In this document: positions 14,112 through 22,538 of the stretch, one piece after another
Layout of the letters: the number at the start of each line of letters is the position of its first letter
How positions within the stretch are numbered: position 1 is the stretch's first letter
Assembly (NCBI GenBank): GCA_964439085.1
Contig: CAYTNB010000015.1
Coordinates: 1-24,752, forward strand
Direction of reading: 5' to 3'
Length of the DNA: 24,752 bases
Origin: JAADIV01 sp964439085
GTDB lineage: Bacteria; Desulfobacterota; Desulfobulbia; Desulfobulbales; VMSU01
Position numbers and translations under genes: made by a program
The notes under the pieces: generated by a model
The model's input: the letters and a program-made list of their open reading frames with translations, nothing else
Database searches by the model: none
What the model was told of the DNA's origin: nothing

Positions 14112-16529
14112 TTATGCCTCCCGTAACTGTCCAGAAAATTTCTTTAAAACAAAATTAATAACTTTATTATGAACCTTACTCACCGCCTTATCACTGAGAG
14201 TAATCGTCTCGGAGTGATAGTTGATCGAAAGGGCAACACTTTTCTGCCCCTTTGGAATAGGATTACCGCTATAAACGTCAAAAATTTCGACATGTTTCAA
14301 AAACTTAAAGCCACCAGCTTCGATGGACGCTGCAATCTCACCTGCGCCAATTATATCATCTACAATCACAGCCAAATCCCAATTAACAGATGGGAAACGG
14401 GACAAGGGCTCAAATGATATTTCTCGTTTGTTGGCAATGGCCAGGACGTCAATATCTAAATCGATGAAATAAGTATCTTGTTTTATGCCAAAATTCTTCA
14501 AGGTAAACTTATTAATTTCCCCCACCCCCCCCACGACATTATCACCAGCCTTCACCGTTATAAATTGATTGACAACCGCATAGGAGGGACAACAAAGCTC
14601 AGTAGTAAAAGTATAGCTATCAACAACTGCCTCTTGCATGATTGCTTCAGCACATCCTTTGACATCATACAAATCAACTTGATCTACCCCAAAATGAACC
14701 GGGCTACCAGCATGACGGCGGCCACAAAAAACACCTGCAAGTCGTGTTATCTCCCGAGGCTGATCTTGACCATCCTCGGGCCAAAAAACCTTTCCCAACT
14801 CAAAAAGTCCAAAATCGTTATTTTGACGGTTCAAATTATGACGGGCATTTTCTAAAAGTCCTGGCAATAGCATTGTCCGCATAATCCCTTGTTCCTCAGT
14901 GAGGGGATTAAGAATGGCTACATGCTTTCGGAGTGAGTCATCTTCACCCAAACCCAATTTATCAAAATAATGAAGATCCGTGAAGCTATAATTTATGGCT
15001 TCAGAATAACCTTTAGAAGTCATAATTCGGCCTAGTTTACGCCGCAAAATCCGACTTTCATTTTGACCAGAAAAACTCATGGGAACCATGGGCAAAGAGG
15101 ATGGAATTTCATCGTACCCCCTCAGCCGAGCTATTTCCTCAACAAGATCAATCTCACGCTCTAAATCTACTCGAAAACTAGGAGGATTCACCTGCAATGT
15201 GTCATCATCCACCTTAATAGTCGAAATATCGATTCCATTCAAATAAGCGCTTATTTCTGCCGGACTAAAGTCATCCCCCAAAAGCTGGCTGGTTCTGCCT
15301 ACCCTAAGGTTAATTGACGCTGTGGGAACAATATCAACCTTATAATCGACAAGCCCGCCAGAGGTTTTAGCACCACTAAACTTAATCATCAGTTCAGCAG
15401 CTCTTTCAAGGGCATAAATTGTGCCTTGCGGGTCGATGCCACGCTCAAATCGGTATGATGCATCAGACGGTAACTTCAAATTACGGGCAGTACGACGAAT
15501 ACTGATCGGATTGAAATAGGCGCTTTCCAGCAGCACATCCGTAGTCTGTTCGTCCACTTCTGAATCTTTGCCACCCATAACGCCTGCAACAGCCGCAGGT
15601 TTCTCTGCATCACAGATGAGCAGCATATCTGAATCAAGTTTACGTTCGACATTATCCAGAGTGGTAATTATTTCGCCGTCTAAGGCTTTTCGAACAACAA
15701 TTTTACCACCGGCAAGCTTATTATAATCAAAGGCGTGTATGGGCTGACCACACTCCAACATCACAAAATTGGTAACATCAACTATATTATTAATGGGCCG
15801 CAGTCCAACAGTCTGCAAAAGTTGCTGCATCCACTCAGGAGAAGGACCAATTTTGACATTTTCAAGCAAGCGAGCTGCATAACGTGGACACGCCTCAGTA
15901 TCAAGCACTTCAACAGAAAAAGGAGCCGGTTTAAGTGATGAATCCTTGCCCTCCTCGATAACCGGCAGCCTGAGTTTGGTACCGCTAAAACCGGCAACTT
16001 CACGGGCTATACCAATAACACTGGCGCAATCAGGACGATTAGGGGTGAGATCAATTTCAATTAAGGTATCGGATAGATCCAAGGCTGTGATTAATGAAGC
16101 CCCATCCTGACAAGTTTCAGGTAGTTCAATAATCCCGGCGTGACTGTCATTTAAGCCCAATTCCTTTTCAGAACACAGCATTCCCTCGGACACTTCGCCA
16201 CGCATTTTAGATTTTTTGATTTTAAAACCTTCCGGCATGGTTACACCAGGCAGGGCGATGGCAGTCAGCATCCCTTCTGTAACATTTGGAGCACCACAAA
16301 CTACTCTTTTTTGTTCAGAACCAACCTGAACATCACAAAGTGATAATTTATCAGCATTGGGATGTTTGGCAACTTTTATAACCTTGGCGACCTTGATGTC
16401 AGCCAAAGATTCAAATAAAGGCGTAACCGCATCCACTTCCAGGCCCAACATTGTTAAACGATCAGCCAGTTTATCTACCGACAGATCAAAATCAACATAT
16501 TGTTTAAGCCAATTAATGGTAAATTTCAT
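14112..16529 (-). CDS. pheT: Phenylalanyl-tRNA synthetase beta subunit
   Basis: An 805-residue subunit of the alpha2-beta2 enzyme that charges tRNA-Phe. It starts MKFTINWLKQYVDFD, as in the family. A tRNA-binding (EMAP II-like) domain spans about 40-150 (VVCGAPNV). The B3/B4 editing region lies at about 215-385 (IVDVTNFVMLECGQPIHAFD), the B5 domain at about 405-475, and the catalytic-like core and FDX-ACB anticodon-binding domain occupy the C-terminus (SRFPSVNWDLAVIVDD). It lies 33 bases after pheS. No purine-rich ribosome-binding site is visible before the ATG; instead a TATAAT-like sequence is there. A run of eight G (minus strand) lies in the coding sequence near 14525-14532. Confidence 0.97.
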   Translation of the reverse strand: MKFTINWLKQYVDFDLSVDKLADRLTMLGLEVDAVTPLFESLADIKVAKVIKVAKHPNADKLSLCDVQVGSEQKRVVCGAPNVTEGMLTAIALPGVTMPEGFKIKKSKMRGEVSEGMLCSEKELGLNDSHAGIIELPETCQDGASLITALDLSDTLIEIDLTPNRPDCASVIGIAREVAGFSGTKLRLPVIEEGKDSSLKPAPFSVEVLDTEACPRYAARLLENVKIGPSPEWMQQLLQTVGLRPINNIVDVTNFVMLECGQPIHAFDYNKLAGGKIVVRKALDGEIITTLDNVERKLDSDMLLICDAEKPAAVAGVMGGKDSEVDEQTTDVLLESAYFNPISIRRTARNLKLPSDASYRFERGIDPQGTIYALERAAELMIKFSGAKTSGGLVDYKVDIVPTASINLRVGRTSQLLGDDFSPAEISAYLNGIDISTIKVDDDTLQVNPPSFRVDLEREIDLVEEIARLRGYDEIPSSLPMVPMSFSGQNESRILRRKLGRIMTSKGYSEAINYSFTDLHYFDKLGLGEDDSLRKHVAILNPLTEEQGIMRTMLLPGLLENARHNLNRQNNDFGLFELGKVFWPEDGQDQPREITRLAGVFCGRRHAGSPVHFGVDQVDLYDVKGCAEAIMQEAVVDSYTFTTELCCPSYAVVNQFITVKAGDNVVGGVGEINKFTLKNFGIKQDTYFIDLDIDVLAIANKREISFEPLSRFPSVNWDLAVIVDDIIGAGEIAASIEAGGFKFLKHVEIFDVYSGNPIPKGQKSVALSINYHSETITLSDKAVSKVHNKVINFVLKKFSGQLREA

Positions 16530-16562
16530 TTTTATATTATACGGGAGGAAATAAAAAAGAGA

Positions 16563-17582
16563 TTAGAATTGCTTTAAAAAGCGCAGATCATTCTCATAGA
16601 AAAGACGAATGTCTGTAATGCCATACTTAAGCATTGCGATACGTTCCACCCCTAAGCCAAAGGCGAATCCACTATATTCATCTGGATTATATCCTACCTT
16701 TTTAAAAACATTAGGGTCAATAAGTCCAGCACCCAGTATTTCCAACCAGCCCGTCTGTTTACAGACCCGGCATCCCTTTCCTTTACAAAGAACGCAGGCA
16801 ATATCAACCTCGGCACTAGGCTCAGTAAAGGGGAAATAGCTGGGGCGAAAGCGAATAGCAATGTCTTCATCAAATATTTTGCTTATAAAAACCCTTAAAA
16901 TCCCCTTTAAGTCAGCAAAAGAAATATTGCGATCAACCAGGAATCCTTCCACCTGATGAAACATTGGGGTATGGGTAATATCTGAATCACATCGATAAAC
17001 TTTACCTGGCGCAATCATGCGAAGCGGTGGACTTTGCCTCTCCATGGTTCTAACCTGCATGGGTGAAGTATGTGTACGCAACAAAACATTATCACTGACG
17101 TAAAAGGTATCATGCATATCCCTGGCAGGATGATGCTTCGGGATATTCAGACCTTCGAAATTATAGAAATCAAGCTCAATATCCGGGCCTTCAGCCACCG
17201 TAAATCCGAGACGTTCAAAGATGGAGCATATTTCCTCCATGACCTTGGTTACAGGATGTAATTTACCAGCTTTATCCGTACGGCCCGGCAGGGTTAAATC
17301 TAGTGTTCCCCCAACCTTACCTACACCTTCACTTTCGCCGCCACTTAGCAGGTTTTTTCTGGCACCATAGACCTCATCAAGCTCACGCTTGATTTCATTA
17401 GCCAGCTTACCAAGTATCGGCCTCTCCTCTTTGGAGGCTTGACCAAGCTTGCGCATTAAAGAAGAAAACAGCCCCTTACGGCCAAGGAATCTTACCCTAA
17501 CACTCTCTAAATCATCAGCGTCAGCGCAGTCAGCAATACTTGCGGCAGCATCTTCTTTAATTTTAAGAAGTTCTTCTTTCAT
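16563..17582 (-). CDS. pheS: Phenylalanyl-tRNA synthetase alpha subunit
   Basis: Catalytic subunit of 339 residues. The N-terminal coiled coil (about 1-85) is followed by the class II aminoacyl-tRNA synthetase core: HPARDMHDTFYV, RTHTSPMQVRTM (motif 2 region), FHQVEGFLVD, and motif 3 FAFGLGVERIAMLKYGI. It contains a CxxC-x4-CxxC cysteine cluster (Cys263, 266, 271, 274) just before the WLEILGAG block, probably a small zinc knuckle, present in many but not all bacterial PheS. It follows rplT by 19 bases and precedes pheT, the usual operon order. Confidence 0.97.
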   Translation of the reverse strand: MKEELLKIKEDAAASIADCADADDLESVRVRFLGRKGLFSSLMRKLGQASKEERPILGKLANEIKRELDEVYGARKNLLSGGESEGVGKVGGTLDLTLPGRTDKAGKLHPVTKVMEEICSIFERLGFTVAEGPDIELDFYNFEGLNIPKHHPARDMHDTFYVSDNVLLRTHTSPMQVRTMERQSPPLRMIAPGKVYRCDSDITHTPMFHQVEGFLVDRNISFADLKGILRVFISKIFDEDIAIRFRPSYFPFTEPSAEVDIACVLCKGKGCRVCKQTGWLEILGAGLIDPNVFKKVGYNPDEYSGFAFGLGVERIAMLKYGITDIRLFYENDLRFLKQF

Positions 17583-17601
17583 TAGCAGAAACTGCCGTCA
17601 A

Positions 17602-17949
17602 TTAGCAGGATGCCAACTTAACAACTTGGGAAAAAGCATTAGCGTCAACAATAGCTAAATTTGACAATACCTTACGATCCAAATCAACATTGGCTTTTTT
17701 CAAACCACCCATCAATTTACTGTAAGAGGTACCATTAATTTTGGCTGCCGCAGAAATTCTAGCAATCCAAAGTCTCCGAAAATCACGCTTTTTCTGGCGA
17801 CGATCACGGTAAGCATAGCACAAAGCTCTATCAACTGCTTCAGAAGCAGTTCTGATTAAACGATGACGACCACCAACATATCCTCTGGCCATCTTTAAGA
17901 TCTTATTTCTTCTGCGACGCGCCTTAAATCCACGTGTAACTCTAGGCAT
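17602..17949 (-). CDS. rplT: 50S ribosomal protein L20
   Basis: A 115-residue, very basic protein (family 115-120). It begins MPRVTRGFKARRRRNKILKM and contains RLWIARISAA and the conserved YSKLMGGLKKA. It binds 23S rRNA early in 50S assembly and, in other bacteria, represses its own operon by binding mRNA near rpmI. AAGGAG is well placed 6 bases before the ATG, so it can be translated independently. The distance from the rpmI stop is unusually long (154 bases) because of an inserted repeat. Confidence 0.98.
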   Translation of the reverse strand: MPRVTRGFKARRRRNKILKMARGYVGGRHRLIRTASEAVDRALCYAYRDRRQKKRDFRRLWIARISAAAKINGTSYSKLMGGLKKANVDLDRKVLSNLAIVDANAFSQVVKLASC

Positions 17950-18004
17950 CGTATTCTCCTTAAATAATTGTATTTTAGCTTCAATTCAAAATTTTTTACA
18001 ACGG

Positions 18005-18105
18005 AATATTGATGGCGTCGTAAAAACTATAATTCTCTTATTCTTCGTCATTCCCGCTTCTGCGGGAAGACGGGATTGGGTACTTTTTACGAGTCCATCA
18101 ATATT
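18005..18105. repeat. 101-bp MITE-like element in the rpmI-rplT spacer
   Basis: The ends are 22-bp inverted repeats matching at 20 of 22 positions: AATATTGATGGCGTCGTAAA (from 18005) and its counterpart ending CGAGTCCATCAATATT (to 18105). The interior has another hairpin, CCCGCTTCTGCGGG. The right end overlaps the TAA stop of rpmI. A related single end occurs at 8581. This is the build of a non-autonomous element or palindromic intergenic repeat. Confidence 0.85.
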
Positions 18106-18301
18106 AAATATAGGGTAACATCCTCTTAACACTCTTGGTGTTAGTCGAATCAAGCACAGTACTCTTGCGAAAACCCCTTTTACGTTTAGTGCTTTTCTTA
18201 GTCAAAATATGACTGGCGAAGGCCTTATTACGAACTATTTTACCGGAAGCTGTGACCTTAAAACGTTTGGCCGCACCACGGTTTGTTTTCATCTTTGGCA
18301 T
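18104..18301 (-). CDS. rpmI: 50S ribosomal protein L35
   Basis: A 65-residue basic protein of canonical length, from MPKMKTNRGAAKRFKVTASG through HILTKKSTKRKRGFRK to the usual LPYI ending. AGGAG lies 8 bases before the ATG. It follows infC by 22 bases. The stop codon lies within the end of the 101-bp repeat, but the protein C-terminus is normal, so the insertion did not damage it. Confidence 0.98.
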   Translation of the reverse strand: MPKMKTNRGAAKRFKVTASGKIVRNKAFASHILTKKSTKRKRGFRKSTVLDSTNTKSVKRMLPYI

Positions 18302-18323
18302 AACAAATTCTCCTAGCTTATTA

Positions 18324-18863
18324 TTATTTCGGCCCGATATACATTACCATCTGTCGACCTTCCATTTTAGGTTCCTGCACCACAACTGCTATATCTTCTA
18401 GGGCTTCTGCCATCATCTTCAAGGTTTTAAATCCCTGACTATCGGCATATACAATCTCACGCCCCCTAAATCTTACGGTTATTTTAACCTTATTTTTGCT
18501 CTCAATAAATTTTCTTATATTTTTAATCTTAAAATCAATGTCGTGTTTTTCGGTCTTGGGGCGAAGCTTTATTTCCTTTACTTCCACCACAGACTGCTTC
18601 TTTTTAGCTTCGGCCTGTTTTTTACTTTGTTCATAACGATACTTGCCATAATCCATAATTCTACAAACAGGCGGATCGGAGTTCCCGGATACTTCAACTA
18701 AGTCAAGTCCAACATTTTCAGCCTTACCCAAAGCCTCTCCCAGTGCCAAAACACCTAACTGCTCACCTTCTTCCGAGATAACCCTAACGGTTCGACTTTT
18801 TATCATTTTATTGATATTAGCCCTGACTTCTCTACCTTTATTCACCTTCTTTCGGCCTTTGAT
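18324..18863 (-). CDS. infC: Translation initiation factor IF-3, probable AUC start
   Basis: IF3 keeps ribosomal subunits apart and checks start codons. The N-domain (EEGEQLGVLALGEALGKA, PPVCRIMDYGK), lysine-rich linker and C-domain (VKEIKLRPKTEKHDIDFKIK, VRFRGREIVY, EGRQMVMYIGPK) are all present. The first conventional start is GTG at 18845 (173 residues), but it has no ribosome-binding site at a proper distance. Six codons upstream in frame, ATC at 18863 stands 5 bases after a perfect AGGAGGT and is followed by AAA GGC CGA AAG AAG GTG, giving KGRKKV; E. coli IF3, which starts at AUU, begins MKGGKRV. The AUC start gives 179 residues. Rare starts let IF3 limit its own synthesis. Confidence 0.95.
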   Translation of the reverse strand: MKGRKKVNKGREVRANINKMIKSRTVRVISEEGEQLGVLALGEALGKAENVGLDLVEVSGNSDPPVCRIMDYGKYRYEQSKKQAEAKKKQSVVEVKEIKLRPKTEKHDIDFKIKNIRKFIESKNKVKITVRFRGREIVYADSQGFKTLKMMAEALEDIAVVVQEPKMEGRQMVMYIGPK

Positions 18864-18868
18864 ACTCC

Positions 18869-18875
18869 ACCTCCT
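18869..18875 (-). promoter_or_regulatory. Strong ribosome-binding site that decides the infC start
   Basis: AGGAGGT on the minus strand, 5 bases before the ATC codon at 18863-18861. It is 23 bases from the GTG at 18845, too far for that codon, so it supports the AUC start. Confidence 0.8.
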
Positions 18876-18914
18876 AAATAACTTTTTTCAATAAAAATGA
18901 CATATTCCCGCGAC

Positions 18915-20855
18915 TTAATCAATTACAGGTACACAACCTTCCAGATGTATCAAATTAATAAAATCTTCCACCGGCATAGGAGGAAGATTTTTGCCATCTT
19001 TAAGACGCACAGTCAAGGTATTATTTTCAACCTCTTTGTCGCCAATAATTACCATATACGGAAGTTTACTCAACTGTGCTTGCCGTATTTTATAATTCAA
19101 CTTCTCATTACGTAAATCTTTTTCAACCCTAACGCCAGCTTTTTTTAGGGTCACATATAAATGTTCGGAATACTCAAGTTGCGCATCAGATATATTAAGT
19201 ATCCTAGCCTGAACCGGAGCGAGCCACAAAGGAAAAGCTCCAGCATAATGTTCAATTAAAACTCCAAAAAATCGTTCCAATGACCCCATCAAGGCCCGAT
19301 GAATCATAATAGGCTGGTGGTCATGTCCATCTTCACCAGTATAGGAAATCCCAAAACGCTCCGGCAAATTAAAATCTACCTGGATTGTTGAGCATTGCCA
19401 TGCCCGACCTAAAACGTCCTTAATTTTAATATCAATCTTGGGGCCATAGAAAACACCTTCGCCAGGATCGATTTCAAAGTTCATACCTTTTTTTTCTAAC
19501 GCAAGTTTCAAGGCCTCTGTGGCCTGGTCCCAATTTTCATCACTACCAACTGACTTTTCAGGCCGAGTAGACAGGTAAACTTCATATTCTGTAAAACCGA
19601 AGGTTTTAAGAATCTTCATATTAAGATCAAGAATATTATAAATCTCTTGCTCTAGCTGACCGGGAAGGGTAAAAATATGTGCGTCATCCTGCGTAAAGCC
19701 CCTGACTCTCATTAAACCATGCAAGGCACCAGTACGTTCATAACGATATACAGTGCCGAGCTCGCACCAGCGAATGGGGAATTCCCGATAGCTTCGTTTC
19801 CGTGATTTGTAAATGGCAATGTGAAAAGGACAATTCATGGGTTTGATTTGGTAACTTACCTCATCAACGTCCATGGCCGAAAACATATCATCGACATAAA
19901 AATCTAGATGACCAGAAGTCTGCCATAAATCTCGCTTGGCAATCTGCGGGGTGTAGAGCAATTCATAATCATGCCGATAATGCTCGTCTTTCCAAAAGTC
20001 TTCTATCTGGCGACGAATCCTCGCCCCTTTGGGCTGCCATAAAATCAGTCCTGGGCCAACTTGATCACTTATAGTGAAAAGCTCTAGTTCCTTGCCCAAA
20101 CGACGGTGGTCACGTTTTTTGGCCTCTTCAAGAAGATTGATGTATCGCCGCAAAGCCTTATTATCAGGAAAAGCTGTACCATAAATACGTTGCAACATGG
20201 CATTTTTCTCATCACCACGCCAATAAGCTCCGGCAAGCTTAATAAGCTTAAAGGCTTTAATCCATCCACTGTGCGGCAGATGCGGCCCCCGGCATAAATC
20301 AACAAAGCCACCTTGCTCATATAATGAGACTGCCTCCGCCTCATCAATACTATCCAAGAGTTCGAGTTTATATTTTTGCCCCTTTCTCTTGAATAGTGAC
20401 GCAGCTTCGTCTTTTGTTACTTCCGTTCTAATAAATGGCAGATTCGCAGAGATAATCTCCTGCATCTTCGCCTCAATTTTCTCTAAATCATCAGATGAAA
20501 AAGAGGTTTCCTTCTCAAAATCGTAATAAAAACCATCTGCGATTGCGGGCCCAATAGTAACCTGCACCCCCTCGCCAAACAGATCGATTACGGCCTGAGC
20601 CATAACATGAGCCGTACTGTGGCGCAATATCTCCAGCCCTTGCGGGCTATCAATAGTTATTGGCTCAATGACGGTATCTTCACACAATGCAGCTGACAAA
20701 TCTAATAATTCATGCGGGGTTTTAACTGCCACAACTTTTTTTCTGAGTTTATTAGAGCATAGTGCCCTAACTGCCTCAGCGACCGTAACACCGGAAGTCA
20801 TCGGCTGCTCAGCCCCATCAATTACAGAAAGATTAATCGTCATTTTATTTTTCAT
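18915..20855 (-). CDS. thrS: Threonyl-tRNA synthetase
   Basis: Class II synthetase of about 646 residues (family 635-645). An N-terminal TGS domain (about 1-60) is followed by the editing domain with HSTAH (HxxxH) and later CRGPHLP. The catalytic core has zinc ligands in MNCPFH, DAHIF and HRALMGS, with GLMRVRGFTQDDAHIF as the family block, and an anticodon-binding domain closes the C-terminus. Three in-frame starts are possible; ATG 20855 is preferred because GGGG lies just before it, while ATG 20843 has no ribosome-binding site. A terminator ends only 13 bases upstream. infC follows after about 50 bases. Confidence 0.97.
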   Translation of the reverse strand: MKNKMTINLSVIDGAEQPMTSGVTVAEAVRALCSNKLRKKVVAVKTPHELLDLSAALCEDTVIEPITIDSPQGLEILRHSTAHVMAQAVIDLFGEGVQVTIGPAIADGFYYDFEKETSFSSDDLEKIEAKMQEIISANLPFIRTEVTKDEAASLFKRKGQKYKLELLDSIDEAEAVSLYEQGGFVDLCRGPHLPHSGWIKAFKLIKLAGAYWRGDEKNAMLQRIYGTAFPDNKALRRYINLLEEAKKRDHRRLGKELELFTISDQVGPGLILWQPKGARIRRQIEDFWKDEHYRHDYELLYTPQIAKRDLWQTSGHLDFYVDDMFSAMDVDEVSYQIKPMNCPFHIAIYKSRKRSYREFPIRWCELGTVYRYERTGALHGLMRVRGFTQDDAHIFTLPGQLEQEIYNILDLNMKILKTFGFTEYEVYLSTRPEKSVGSDENWDQATEALKLALEKKGMNFEIDPGEGVFYGPKIDIKIKDVLGRAWQCSTIQVDFNLPERFGISYTGEDGHDHQPIMIHRALMGSLERFFGVLIEHYAGAFPLWLAPVQARILNISDAQLEYSEHLYVTLKKAGVRVEKDLRNEKLNYKIRQAQLSKLPYMVIIGDKEVENNTLTVRLKDGKNLPPMPVEDFINLIHLEGCVPVID

Positions 20856-20868
20856 TAACCCCAATGGC

Positions 20869-20901
20869 AAAAAAAAGAAACCAGACTCGTAAATCTGGTT
20901 T
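20869..20901 (-). terminator. Intrinsic terminator between tRNA-Val and thrS
   Basis: On the minus strand AAACCAGA (20901-20894) pairs with TCTGGTTT (20885-20878), followed by C and a run of eight T (20876-20869). It begins 33 bases after the tRNA. Its T-run ends 13 bases before the thrS ATG, so it either ends the tRNA transcript or attenuates thrS. Confidence 0.85.
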
Positions 20902-20934
20902 TAAAGCAAAGAATACTTAAACAAAAAATGATAA

Positions 20935-21011
20935 TGGTAGGCACGAGCGGAGTCGAACCGCTGACTTCTTGCATGTCGAGCAAGCGCTCTAACCAACTGA
21001 GCTACGCGCCT
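20935..21011 (-). tRNA. tRNA-Val, anticodon GAC, with C at position 33
   Basis: A 77-base cloverleaf with encoded CCA. Acceptor AGGCGCG pairs with CGTGCCT (one G-T pair); the D arm is GCTC-AGTTGGTTA-GAGC; the T arm has GGTTCGACTCC. The anticodon stem CTTGC/GCAAG encloses the loop TCGACAT, giving GAC (Val). The base before the anticodon is C, whereas U33 is nearly universal. The gap up to pth (21012-21166) holds no gene; a TTGACT box (21092-21087) on the minus strand could be a -35 element, but no good -10 accompanies it. Confidence 0.93.
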
Positions 21012-21166
21012 ATTCTAGATGTAAATCAGAAAGGGAGAAATACAAGCTCCAAACAATCCGAAACAGTTAACAATTTTTACATACTAAGTCAAGAATTATA
21101 TAACGTTAGTCGGTGTTTGCGGTATTGTGGTGTACCATACGTACAATCGAACTGTTTCGGCCAAAA

Positions 21167-21736
21167 TCAATTACTTTTTTTGTTTATTGTTACCATGGCC
21201 CCAAGAGCACCCTGTTCAACAATCAGCCTGATATCAGCACATATTTGCGGTATTTTTTCAGAGATGACCTTTCGTTCATCCTGATTAAATCTGCCCAGAA
21301 CAAAATCACTGACAGACATCAATCCTGGTGGACGGCCAATTCCTACTCTAACCCTGGTAAATTTTTTATCCCCTAAATGGCTAATCAGTGAAGCAATTCC
21401 ATTGTGACCACCCGCCCCCCGATTGACCACAACTTTAACTCTAGCCAGATCGAGGTCAAGATCGTCATGTACAACTATTATATCTTCACTGGCAACACGA
21501 TAATAAGACGAAATCATACCCACCGCCAAACCGCTCTCATTCATAAACGTTTCCGGCTTCACCAACACAGCAGATTTTCCCCACAATGTTGACTTAAGAA
21601 CTTGTGCTTGCCACTTGGAACCAGAGAAGGGTGAGTCGACTTGTTCCGCCAAGTAATCAAGCACCTGAAAGCCTATATTATGACGTGTGCTCCGGTATTT
21701 TTCTCCCGGATTTCCCAGACCAACTATTAAGCGCAT
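21167..21736 (-). CDS. pth: Peptidyl-tRNA hydrolase
   Basis: A 189-residue enzyme that frees tRNA from peptidyl-tRNA dropped by stalled ribosomes. The family motifs are complete: RLIVGLGNPGEKY with the active Asn, TRHNIGF with the catalytic His, VVHDDLDLDL with the catalytic-pair Asp, and NRGAGGHNGIASL. The length is typical (about 190). The ribosome-binding site before the ATG is weak (AAGG). It follows rplY after a terminator, so it probably has some transcription of its own or receives read-through. Confidence 0.97.
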   Translation of the reverse strand: MRLIVGLGNPGEKYRSTRHNIGFQVLDYLAEQVDSPFSGSKWQAQVLKSTLWGKSAVLVKPETFMNESGLAVGMISSYYRVASEDIIVVHDDLDLDLARVKVVVNRGAGGHNGIASLISHLGDKKFTRVRVGIGRPPGLMSVSDFVLGRFNQDERKVISEKIPQICADIRLIVEQGALGAMVTINKKSN

Positions 21737-21768
21737 AACACGAACCTTAACACCAACGTCCTAACATA

Positions 21769-21812
21769 AAAAAACCGAGAAAAAATAAATTAAAACTTTT
21801 TCTCGGTTTTTT
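21769..21812. terminator. Bidirectional intrinsic terminator between rplY and pth
   Basis: A perfect 16-bp stem (21769-21784 with 21797-21812): CCGAG flanked by A-runs pairs with CTCGG flanked by T-runs, giving T-tails on both strands. It lies 27 bases after the rplY stop and 32 bases before the pth start. Confidence 0.92.
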
Positions 21813-21839
21813 ATTGGGACAATGACATAGCAGTATTTT

Positions 21840-22466
21840 TTAAGCTTGGGCTGCGTCTCCGCCTTCTACTGCTTCCTCAGCATCCGCATCCTCATCCTCA
21901 GCTCTTGACTTAGAAATTTCCTGTACAACTACGCAGGTTTCATCCTTGTCATTCAATATCTCGACACTGTCTGGAATAGCAAGATCCCCACAATGCAGAC
22001 GATCACCAATCCCTAAGCCAGAAACATCTATCTCAATAAAATCAGGGATGTCAAGAGCAAGCCCCTTCAATGCTACTTTGGCATGAAATACATTCATCTC
22101 GCCGCCCAGTTCAACACCCTTAGCATTACCTGAATATTTAATAGCTACATCAAGAACCATTGGTTGATCCATGTCAACTTCACAGAAATCAATATGCAGC
22201 AGAGTGTCGTCAACAGGCTTCGTCTGGATTTCTTTGACCATAACGTGCCGCTTGGTCGCCCCATCAATTTCCAAGCCAAAAACAGCATTCCGACGTTGCA
22301 TTTCCAGAAGCGTATTAGTAAGTATTTTTGTATCAAACTTTAATGATACCGGCACCGTTTTAGGACCGTATAAAACGGCAGGTGTACCACCTGCCCTTCT
22401 CAAATTACGTGCCGATCCCTTACCAAACTCATTCCTGACTTGAGCACTTAAATCATATTGTAACAT
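21840..22466 (-). CDS. rplY: 50S ribosomal protein L25 / general stress protein Ctc
   Basis: A 208-residue long-form L25 (TL5/CTC type). The N-domain (about 1-95) binds 5S rRNA (RNEFGKGSARNLRRAGGTPA, VLYGPK), and a second beta domain follows (about 96-185). The acidic tail (DEDADAEEAVEGGDAAQA) is typical of long forms. AGGAGGT lies 8 bases before the ATG, a strong site. It is next after prs in the usual order prs, rplY, pth. Confidence 0.96.
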   Translation of the reverse strand: MLQYDLSAQVRNEFGKGSARNLRRAGGTPAVLYGPKTVPVSLKFDTKILTNTLLEMQRRNAVFGLEIDGATKRHVMVKEIQTKPVDDTLLHIDFCEVDMDQPMVLDVAIKYSGNAKGVELGGEMNVFHAKVALKGLALDIPDFIEIDVSGLGIGDRLHCGDLAIPDSVEILNDKDETCVVVQEISKSRAEDEDADAEEAVEGGDAAQA

Positions 22467-22538
22467 TTGCCAAAACCTCCTAGCCGGACCTGCCGGAACT
22501 ATATTAATACTATTTTTTGAAAATTACCGACCAACTCT

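Noticed and set aside
16530..16562. Promoter directly before pheT
   Set aside because: TATAAT is present, but there is no -35 box at 16-18 bases, and pheS-pheT are normally co-transcribed.
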